A stretch of 5,807 bases of DNA from assembly GCA_002421585.1 (NCBI GenBank), contig DIKD01000111.1:1-5807 (forward strand), in the 5' to 3' direction. The translations under genes and the position numbers were made by a program. The notes under the pieces are model-generated. The model made no database searches. It saw only the letters and a program-made list of their open reading frames with translations, and was not told the DNA's origin. Source of the stretch: Dehalococcoidia bacterium UBA5627 (GTDB lineage Bacteria; Chloroflexota; Dehalococcoidia; Dehalococcoidales; UBA5627). The stretch's first letter is position 1. Each line of letters opens with the position of its first letter. This document shows positions 1-5,807 of this stretch, piece by piece.

Positions 1-894
1 TTACTCCGTGATGATTTATTAGAGCTTGCAAGATTTGCAGTCGAAAAAAACTTGAGGGTAGCACTTTCATCCAACGGAACCCTTATTAGTGAAGACATAG
101 CCATTGAATTAAACAGGATAGGGTTTGCTGAAGTCGGTATAAGCCTGGATGGGTCTGAGTCTATCAATGACCGTTTTCGTGGCAAGCAAGGTGCATATCG
201 AGATGCTATTAAAGGTATAAGGAACTGCGTCAACCAGGGCTTGCGGGTTTCCCTGCGTTTTACTATTACCCGTTTTAATTATCAAGAGATTCCAAAAATG
301 TTTGCTTTAGCAGAGCAAGAAGGTATAAACCGTATCTGCTTATATCATTTGGCTTATGCCGGAAGGGGTAGCACGCTTGTTAATGAAGATATTGACCATA
401 TCCAGACCAGACAGGTAATGGATACCATCTGTGAACTCACTAAAGACTTGCATCGACGCGGTCTACCCAAAGAGGTACTTACCGTTGCCAACCACGCTGA
501 TGGCGTCTATATATATAATAAGGTGAAACAGAAAGACCCGGAGCGAGCCGAACTTGTTTATAACCTATTAAAACGGAATGGAGGTAATAACTCCGGCATT
601 AAAATTGGGGCTGTTGACCCTTTTGGTAATGTCCATCCCGACCAATTCTGGTGGCATTACACAGCAGGCAATATTCGCGAACGCAGCTTCCGTGACATCT
701 GGACTAATACCTCGAATACGCTAATGAAAGGGTTAAAAAACCGTAAGAACCTGCTTAAGGGTAGGTGCAGTGCCTGTCAATATTTAGAGATATGCAATGG
801 CAATCTTCGGGAGCGTGCAGAAGCAGTTTATGATGATGTCTGGGCGGAAGATCCTGCCTGTTATCTTACTGATGAAGAGATTGGAATAAAATGA
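1..894 (+). CDS. ahbC: 12,18-didecarboxysiroheme deacetylase AhbC (radical SAM/SPASM), 5'-truncated by the window edge
   Basis: The frame is open to the left edge, so this is a partial gene: 297 residues are visible, against about 390 for the family as I recall it. A TTG at 52 lies inside the radical SAM core and is not the start. The missing N-terminus should carry the CxxxCxxC cluster motif and GGEP, since the window opens on the LLRDDLLELA segment that normally follows GGEP. Visible AhbC/NirJ hallmarks are SSNGTLI, GISLDG, DRFRG, YHLAYAGRG, PKEVLTVANHADG, NGGNNSG and HPDQFW, then a SPASM-type C-terminus with C256, C259, C265 and C287 (partial numbering) in WAEDPACYLTDEE. The family removes the C12 and C18 acetate side chains of didecarboxysiroheme by radical chemistry in the cytosol, giving Fe-coproporphyrin III. 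The PKEVLTV/NHADG block and the ahbD neighbour favour AhbC over denitrifier NirJ, its closest relative. The stop overlaps the next start. Confidence 0.87.
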   Translation, partial: LLRDDLLELARFAVEKNLRVALSSNGTLISEDIAIELNRIGFAEVGISLDGSESINDRFRGKQGAYRDAIKGIRNCVNQGLRVSLRFTITRFNYQEIPKMFALAEQEGINRICLYHLAYAGRGSTLVNEDIDHIQTRQVMDTICELTKDLHRRGLPKEVLTVANHADGVYIYNKVKQKDPERAELVYNLLKRNGGNNSGIKIGAVDPFGNVHPDQFWWHYTAGNIRERSFRDIWTNTSNTLMKGLKNRKNLLKGRCSACQYLEICNGNLRERAEAVYDDVWAEDPACYLTDEEIGIK

Positions 895-2006
895 AATTAG
901 AAAACGATACCGGCAAAGATATTATTGAGCCTAGGTTGCATCTGGTTGCGTGGGAAATTACGCGCCGATGCAATTTGTTTTGCGCACACTGCCGCGGCTC
1001 ATCGGAGAATGAGCAATATGAGGATGAGCTTTCTATTAAAGAATGCTACCAGCTCATTGATGAGATTACAAAGGTTGGCAAGCCGATACTCATTCTTACC
1101 GGCGGTGAGCCGCTTGCAAGAGTAGATGTATTGGAGATAGCGAAATACGGCATTAACAGAGGGCTGAGAGTGGTTATGGGCACCAACGGCACTTTGATTA
1201 CTAAGGAAATTGCAGCCAAATTAAAAAAAGTGCCGATATCACGTCTGGCGGTAAGTTTGGACTTCCCCAGCCCAGAACTTCAGGACAAGTTCCGTGGTAA
1301 ATCAGGGGCTTACCAGGAAGCCTTGGGTGGAATAGCCAATGCAATAGAAGCTGGCATTGAAATCCAGATCAATAGCACCATTACTAAGTTAAATGTTGAG
1401 TATTTACCTGACCTATTGAAAATTTCGATCGACCTTGGGGCCAAGTCTTTTCACCCTTTTATGCTGGTCCCCACCGGACGCGGTAAGAACCTGGCGGAGC
1501 AGGAGCTTTCCCCGCAACAGTATGAGGATGTGCTTAATTGGATATATGATAAGCAATTAGAATTGGGAGGTTCTTTTTTCTTTAAACCGACTGATGCGCC
1601 TCATTATATGCGGATTATAAAGCAGCGGCAAAAAGAATCATCCCAAAGTGGAAACAATGGTTCTTTTCCCATCAATAACCCTATGCAGACTATTACCCGC
1701 GGATGCCTGGCCGGCACCGGTTTCTGTTTCATTTCCCATCGCGGCAACGTGCAAGGATGTGGTTATTTGGATGTAGCAGCGGGTAATGTCCGGAAGCAAC
1801 CTTTTAGCGAGATATGGGCTAATGCTCCTTTATTTGTGCATTTGAGAGACATTTCAAATATTAAGGGGAAGTGCGGGGTATGCGAATATAAGAGAATATG
1901 CGGAGGTTGCAGGGCAAGGGCATACGAAAGTACCGGCGACTATCTCGAAGCAGAGCCCTACTGTGTGTACGAGCCGCCACACTGGAAAAAAGACCGGTCG
2001 AGATAG
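891..2006 (+). CDS. ahbD: Fe-coproporphyrin III decarboxylase AhbD (radical SAM/SPASM heme synthase)
   Basis: Complete, 371 residues, of usual family length. The ATG overlaps the ahbC stop as ATGA, so translational coupling is likely; only a weak GGA lies 5 bases upstream. The family oxidatively decarboxylates two propionates of Fe-coproporphyrin III to vinyls, giving protoheme in siroheme-dependent heme synthesis. The radical SAM cluster motif is C27-x3-C31-x2-C34 in WEITRRCNLFCAHC, followed by GGEP at 71-74 and TNGTLIT at 98-104. PTGRGK lies at 194-199. The C-terminal auxiliary cluster region has C272, C279 and C290 (RGCLAGTGFCFISH, then CGYL) and C328, C331, C337, C340 and C358 (CGVCEYKRICGGCRARAYE, then GDYLEAEPYC). 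This TRGCL-GTGFCFISH signature is what I recall for AhbD and separates it from AhbC and most peptide-maturing SPASM enzymes. One oddity is Asp235 in KPTDAPHYMRI, where I expect Cys. A peptide-modifying SPASM protein is possible but less likely next to ahbC. Confidence 0.87.
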   Translation: MKLENDTGKDIIEPRLHLVAWEITRRCNLFCAHCRGSSENEQYEDELSIKECYQLIDEITKVGKPILILTGGEPLARVDVLEIAKYGINRGLRVVMGTNGTLITKEIAAKLKKVPISRLAVSLDFPSPELQDKFRGKSGAYQEALGGIANAIEAGIEIQINSTITKLNVEYLPDLLKISIDLGAKSFHPFMLVPTGRGKNLAEQELSPQQYEDVLNWIYDKQLELGGSFFFKPTDAPHYMRIIKQRQKESSQSGNNGSFPINNPMQTITRGCLAGTGFCFISHRGNVQGCGYLDVAAGNVRKQPFSEIWANAPLFVHLRDISNIKGKCGVCEYKRICGGCRARAYESTGDYLEAEPYCVYEPPHWKKDRSR

Positions 2007-2013
2007 AGTAAGT

Positions 2014-2023
2014 AGAGAGGGAG
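2014..2023 (+). promoter_or_regulatory. Ribosome binding site that sets the TAXI lipoprotein start
   Basis: A purine-rich AGAGAGGGAG lies 11 bases before the ATG at 2035, inside the 28-base gap after ahbD. It supports 2035 as the start. An in-frame ATG at 1963 would overlap the ahbD coding end by 44 bases and put 24 extra residues in front of the signal peptide. Confidence 0.6.
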
Positions 2024-2034
2024 CGCATATTAAA

Positions 2035-3648
2035 ATGAAAAACTTTCTGTTTAAAGGGTTAAAAGCATTTTTATTGTTAGTTATTACCATTTCTATAGTA
2101 TTAACCGGCTGTTCTTCCAATGCAACTCAGTCGCAAGATGCAAATCAAGTGTGGCAATGGCCTAACCATGTTCATATTGCTGCTCCCGGACAGAGTGGCT
2201 TAGCCAAATACGTCAGCTGGGCGTCTATTATGGAAGCCGATACCGGTATGGCAATCCGTGTTGTGCCCGAAGCTGATACAAGTAAGTGTATGAGTTACAT
2301 CAAAAACGGAGAAATGCTTTTAAGTTCAGCCTCCACGAGTGCGCTAAGTAATGTCATTGAGGCTGTAGAAGACCAAGCTACTAGAGATGGCGGGCCTTTC
2401 CATGCAAGGATAGTCTGGGTACACGATTTGGGAAACTCCGGTTTTTTTGTTCGTGGTGATTCGGATATCGAATCTATTTACGATATTGGTCCGGGTACAA
2501 GGTTCTCGGTCTGGAATATGCGCGATTCTACACTTAACCCCTCCCGCTCGCTTTTAGCCTGGATTCAACTTGACGAAAAAGAAATAAAGTGGGTAGATGC
2601 CGGTAGTTTTGAAGGCGCTATGCGCGCGGTAGCCGAGGGGCGCGCGGATATCGCTTTTGGATTTCCGACTTCACCGACCCTTTATGAAGTAGCTTCTGCT
2701 CCTCATGGTATAAGGTTTCTAGATTTGAACGGAGAGGCAGACCCCGAAGGAGCCCGTCGCTGGCAGGCAAAAGATCCGCTATACTCCTTCGGCCCTATCG
2801 CTACCGGCGTACCTGAGGCAATTGGACATTGGGGAACGGTCGGTTATATATTCGATATTACTTCCGAAAACGCTGACACGGAACTAGTATACCATTTCGC
2901 CAAATGGTTGGATGAGAATTATGATAGCTATAAGGATACCTATGATTCAAATAAATACATGAGTATCAGTCACCTTATGGAAGCCTTGAAGACTACTTAT
3001 ATACCTGTTCATGAGGGATTAATACAGTATCTCGAAGAAAAAGATCTTTGGACAGAAGCTCATGAAAAGCGACAGCAGGAAAATATAGCGATTTTTAACA
3101 TTTATGTTGAGGCTTATCAGGACGCTATCAGACAAGCTGAAAGCAAAAACATCGAAATAAGCCCAGTCAACCCAGAATGGACAATCTTCTGGGAAACATG
3201 GAAGGTAGAGCATCAAATTCCGAAGCTTGGGCTGCATGTAAGTCTCACTGAAAGCGGTGAAACGGTCATACATACTGACATACCGGACGTAGAAACTACG
3301 GTCACGGCTACAGAAACTAAAACCGAGGAAACAGCCGATAAATCCTCAACAGATGGCCTGATTTTTGAATTTATTTCAGTCACTGACCCTGTCCACAGAA
3401 ATGAGACGATAATAGTAGAAGGAAAAACTGCTCCGGGGGCTGAATGCAAACTGGTGATGACATTATCTGATGGTACGGTCAGCGGCTTTCCCAAAGAACC
3501 GATTCAGATGGCTGATGAGCAGGGCGATGTTAAGTGGGAGTGGGTACTTTTTCGACATACCCCTGCAGGAGAGACAAAACTGGAAGTTACATCTACACTG
3601 CAAGGCGTCTCTGTTACGGTAGTTTATTATTTTACAGCTATTGAATAA
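2035..3648 (+). CDS. TAXI-family TRAP transporter substrate-binding lipoprotein with extra C-terminal beta domain
   Basis: 537 residues from the ATG at 2035, chosen because it directly begins a lipoprotein signal peptide: KNFLFKGLK, a hydrophobic stretch at 11-23, and lipobox L23-T24-G25-C26. The mature protein should be lipid-anchored outside the cytoplasmic membrane. Residues about 40-400 match the TAXI class of TRAP periplasmic-type receptors: HVHIAAPGQSGLAKYVSWASI, MSYIKNGEMLLSSAS, VHDLGNSGFFVRGDSDI, a GRADIAFGFPTSP segment and a late PEWTIFWETW. It captures a small, probably anionic, solute for the permease encoded next. Typical TAXI proteins are about 320 residues; here a Thr/Glu/Lys-rich linker (about 410-441) joins a roughly 95-residue beta-rich domain (442-537) with PGAECKL, DEQGDVKWEW and TPAGETKLEV. 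I recognise the pattern PGA-C...DxxGxVxWxW...TPxG from lipoproteins of Chloroflexota and other monoderms; it resembles an Ig-like fold. The substrate is not readable from sequence. Confidence 0.85.
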   Translation: MKNFLFKGLKAFLLLVITISIVLTGCSSNATQSQDANQVWQWPNHVHIAAPGQSGLAKYVSWASIMEADTGMAIRVVPEADTSKCMSYIKNGEMLLSSASTSALSNVIEAVEDQATRDGGPFHARIVWVHDLGNSGFFVRGDSDIESIYDIGPGTRFSVWNMRDSTLNPSRSLLAWIQLDEKEIKWVDAGSFEGAMRAVAEGRADIAFGFPTSPTLYEVASAPHGIRFLDLNGEADPEGARRWQAKDPLYSFGPIATGVPEAIGHWGTVGYIFDITSENADTELVYHFAKWLDENYDSYKDTYDSNKYMSISHLMEALKTTYIPVHEGLIQYLEEKDLWTEAHEKRQQENIAIFNIYVEAYQDAIRQAESKNIEISPVNPEWTIFWETWKVEHQIPKLGLHVSLTESGETVIHTDIPDVETTVTATETKTEETADKSSTDGLIFEFISVTDPVHRNETIIVEGKTAPGAECKLVMTLSDGTVSGFPKEPIQMADEQGDVKWEWVLFRHTPAGETKLEVTSTLQGVSVTVVYYFTAIE

Positions 3649-3652
3649 ACAC

Positions 3653-3656
3653 AGGA
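3653..3656 (+). promoter_or_regulatory. Shine-Dalgarno supporting the TTG start of the TRAP permease
   Basis: AGGA sits 9 bases upstream of TTG 3666, in the 17-base gap after the TAXI stop. No ATG or GTG in this frame lies before the first membrane segment, so this site decides the start. Confidence 0.65.
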
Positions 3657-3665
3657 TATACCATA

Positions 3666-5591
3666 TTGACTACAGAGCGGACGAAAGGGCTATCTATAAC
3701 CCGTTATCAATTTCTGCCGGTGCCAGTCAAGATAATTTATCTCGGGACTACGCTTGCAGCTATAGTGCTTTTTGTACTTTACTGGCTGGCAATTCCAGTG
3801 GGCGGAATGATAATCAGTGGTACCACATATTATTACCTCCTCTTTGCCATTCTCGGTTTTAACCTATTCATTGGTCTTGCGGCTGGCAAAAAAAAGAAAA
3901 GATGCAAGCCCCCATTATATGACTATCTGCTATCACTTCTATTACCTGCCATATTAATATTTTTCCTCTTCAACTCGAACGAAATATCTATGCGGCTATG
4001 GACTCCGGCGCCAACCACATTTCATTTTATCCTTGCTTTATTACTGGGATTTCTTTCGCTGGAAGCGGGGAGAAGAGTCGGAGGCTGGGGATATGTAGCT
4101 GTACTTGCTGTATCAATAATCTATCCCATGTTTGCTGATAAGATGCCGGGATTGTTGTACGGGTTCAGCCTTTCTTTTCAGGATATATTCGCCGATTTTG
4201 CTTTTGGTGCCAATGGTATACTGGGGCTTCCTGCAGCCATGCTCGGAAACATGATACTTGGTTTTTACCTATTTGCCGGTGTAATGCTTGGGCTTGGAGG
4301 CGGTGAGTTTTTCTTAAAGTTAGCCACCGCTTTACTGGGTAATAAAGTAAGGGGTGGCCCTGCGAAAATGGCGGTACTGGCCAGCGGGTTTTTTGGCAGT
4401 CTTTCTGGAAGTATTGTGGCTAACATAGCATCAACCGGGTCATTTACCATCCCTGCCATGAAAAAAACTGGCTACTCGGCGGAATATGCTGCAGCTACAG
4501 AAGCCTGTGCTTCCTCCGGTGGAGATACTATGCCGCCAGTAATGGGGGGCATGGTGTTTATGGCTGCAATAATTGCTAACGTGGATTATGCTTCCATTAT
4601 GCTTGCCGCTTTGATCCCTACGGCTCTTTACTACTTCGGTTTGCTGGTACAGGTAGATGGCTACGCAGCCAAAAAAGGCATAAAAGCTATTCCGCCCGAA
4701 AATATACCACGTATATGGGATACTCTAAAAGAAGGATGGATATATCTTTTTTGCATAGGTTTTCTTGTTTTTGGGCTGCTCTATATGCGCTGGGGGATGA
4801 TTACCCCTGTTTACGCATCGGTTCTTATGTTACTACTTAGCATTATTACCAGGCGTAAATCGCTAACTTTTCACAGGCTGGAATCGGCGCTGGCATATAC
4901 CGCCGGGCTGGTAAATTTCGGAATGGCAATATTCCTGTCTATCGGGTTTATAATGGTCGGCCTCTATAAAACAGGCATGGCGGCTGCTGTTACTGCCTGG
5001 GTTGTATCTCTCGGTGCCGGAAACGTGTTTTTTATACTCTTGATAGGAGCAATTTTCAACCTCCTGATGGGTATGGTAGGCCTTCAGCGCACGTCTTATC
5101 TATTCTTAGCGGTAACTATGGCTCCTGCGGTAGTAGCAGTCACAGAAATACCTATTATCGCAGTGCATCTATTTATTATTTTCTATGCAGGCCTCGGTGG
5201 CTTAACACCACCGGTAGCTATAAATGCTTTTGTCGCCGCCAGTATTGCTGAAGCAGATGCGATGAAAACCGCATGGACCAGTTTAAGATTGGGCTCCGTT
5301 TTGATGTTCATTCCCTTCTTTTTTGTTCTCCAACCGGCTTTGGTAATGCAGGGAACACCATTTGATATACTTTATCATACTGTACTGGCAGTACTGGGAA
5401 TATTCATTCTGGCCTCTGGACTTGAAGGGTATTTGATCAAGTGGGGTATACTGACGACTATTCAGCGCATAATGCTTATCACAGGGGGGTTTCTTATCGC
5501 TTTCCCTGAAATAATAACCACTATAACCGGACTTGGAATTATTGGAGTTTTTTTTGTCTCTTGTTTGTTAATAAAAAGAAGACAGGTTTAG
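3666..5591 (+). CDS. TRAP transporter fused permease (DctQ-DctM type, 4TM-12TM)
   Basis: 641 residues from TTG 3666, the usual size for fused TRAP permeases that partner TAXI receptors. The protein is almost wholly hydrophobic, with about 16 to 17 possible membrane segments. Those at roughly 22-44, 56-73, 86-102, 118-132 and 140-158 make up the small-subunit-like part, and the rest is the large DctM-type domain. Diagnostic large-subunit motifs are GSLSGSIVANIASTGSFTIP (244-263), AMKKTGYSAEYAAATEACAS (264-283), GGDTMPPVMGG (285-295) and GGLTPPVAINAF (511-522), which form the two pseudo-symmetric hairpin regions near the transport site. The tail (about 560-635) resembles the extra C-terminal helices common in this fused class. 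The family imports organic acids or amino acids using an ion gradient and the substrate-loaded receptor. The gene follows the TAXI gene by 17 bases, so the two form one transporter and surely one operon. Asp287 stands where I expect Gln (GGQIMPP). The substrate is unknown. Confidence 0.9.
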   Translation: MTTERTKGLSITRYQFLPVPVKIIYLGTTLAAIVLFVLYWLAIPVGGMIISGTTYYYLLFAILGFNLFIGLAAGKKKKRCKPPLYDYLLSLLLPAILIFFLFNSNEISMRLWTPAPTTFHFILALLLGFLSLEAGRRVGGWGYVAVLAVSIIYPMFADKMPGLLYGFSLSFQDIFADFAFGANGILGLPAAMLGNMILGFYLFAGVMLGLGGGEFFLKLATALLGNKVRGGPAKMAVLASGFFGSLSGSIVANIASTGSFTIPAMKKTGYSAEYAAATEACASSGGDTMPPVMGGMVFMAAIIANVDYASIMLAALIPTALYYFGLLVQVDGYAAKKGIKAIPPENIPRIWDTLKEGWIYLFCIGFLVFGLLYMRWGMITPVYASVLMLLLSIITRRKSLTFHRLESALAYTAGLVNFGMAIFLSIGFIMVGLYKTGMAAAVTAWVVSLGAGNVFFILLIGAIFNLLMGMVGLQRTSYLFLAVTMAPAVVAVTEIPIIAVHLFIIFYAGLGGLTPPVAINAFVAASIAEADAMKTAWTSLRLGSVLMFIPFFFVLQPALVMQGTPFDILYHTVLAVLGIFILASGLEGYLIKWGILTTIQRIMLITGGFLIAFPEIITTITGLGIIGVFFVSCLLIKRRQV

Positions 5592-5656
5592 AATCTCTAA
5601 ATGCCGGTAGAAATTCCAGCTTGACACTTTTTGAACATTCTTTAGCAACTATTGGA

Positions 5657-5754
<98 letters not shown>

Positions 5755-5764
5755 AACAGAGAAA

Positions 5765-5773
5765 ATTATAGCA
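5765..5773 (-). promoter_or_regulatory. Extended -10 promoter for tRNA-Ala
   Basis: On the - strand, TGCTATAAT combines a perfect TATAAT (5770-5765) with the upstream TGn extension (5773-5771). Ten bases separate it from the first tRNA base, so transcription would begin only a few bases before the mature 5' end. No good -35 hexamer is found at 16 to 18 bases (the best is GATACT), consistent with an extended -10 promoter. The AT-rich stretch 5774-5788 lies just upstream. Confidence 0.7.
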
Positions 5774-5807
5774 TATTTTAAAAAATTAGTATCTATTACA
5801 GGGGATT

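Noticed and set aside
1963..2034. In-frame ATG at 1963 as a longer start for the TAXI protein
   Set aside because: It would overlap ahbD coding sequence and put 24 polar residues before a textbook lipoprotein signal peptide; the ATG at 2035 has its own purine-rich binding site.
3019..3494. Minus-strand frames opposite the TAXI gene
   Set aside because: They are shadows of the coding strand, lack ribosome binding sites, and the strong lipoprotein reading on the + strand explains the region.
3641..3862. 73-codon + strand frame across the TAXI/permease junction
   Set aside because: It overlaps the permease in another frame, and the encoded peptide shows no recognisable domain.
5600..5635. Rho-independent terminator formed by GCCGG...CCAGC before TTTTT
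   Set aside because: The stem has a central mismatch in 5 bp and the T run is about 8 bases away from the stem, so it does not make a convincing terminator.
5621..5649. TTGACA at 5621-5626 as the -35 of a + strand promoter
   Set aside because: The hexamer 17 bases downstream (AGCAAC) does not resemble a -10 box, and no + strand gene follows before the tRNA.

Overview
The window looks like a piece of an anaerobic, moderate-GC bacterial chromosome. The basis is a pair of radical SAM enzymes of the siroheme-dependent (alternative) heme pathway. That pathway is known from sulfate reducers, methanogens and other anaerobes, including some Firmicutes and Chloroflexota. A lipid-anchored TRAP binding protein with a C-terminal beta domain resembling ones I associate with Dehalococcoidia-type Chloroflexota points weakly to that phylum or to another monoderm; the assignment is inference only.

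Layout: positions 1 to 5591 hold four tightly packed genes on the + strand, and 5679 to 5754 hold one tRNA on the - strand. First comes the 3' three-quarters of ahbC (12,18-didecarboxysiroheme deacetylase), cut by the left edge. It overlaps by 4 bp (ATGA) the complete ahbD (Fe-coproporphyrin III decarboxylase, the last heme-forming step). After 28 bp comes a TAXI-family TRAP substrate-binding lipoprotein with an extra C-terminal beta domain. After a further 17 bp comes a fused DctQM-type TRAP permease that starts at TTG behind a good Shine-Dalgarno. A tRNA-Ala with anticodon CGC, encoded CCA and its own extended -10 promoter runs convergently into the end of this cluster.

How they may work together: AhbC removes the two acetate side chains of didecarboxysiroheme to give Fe-coproporphyrin III, and AhbD decarboxylates two propionates to vinyls to give protoheme. 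The TAXI protein and the fused permease together form a complete secondary uptake system. Its substrate cannot be read from sequence. The co-linear arrangement makes co-expression with the heme genes plausible and raises the question of whether the transporter serves the pathway (for example glutamate, the precursor of C5-pathway tetrapyrroles) or is only a neighbour.

No mobile element, CRISPR array or riboswitch was seen, and no convincing rho-independent terminator. The most interesting signals are the heme/TRAP linkage, the extended binding protein, and apparent departures from the expected family motifs in AhbD and the permease.
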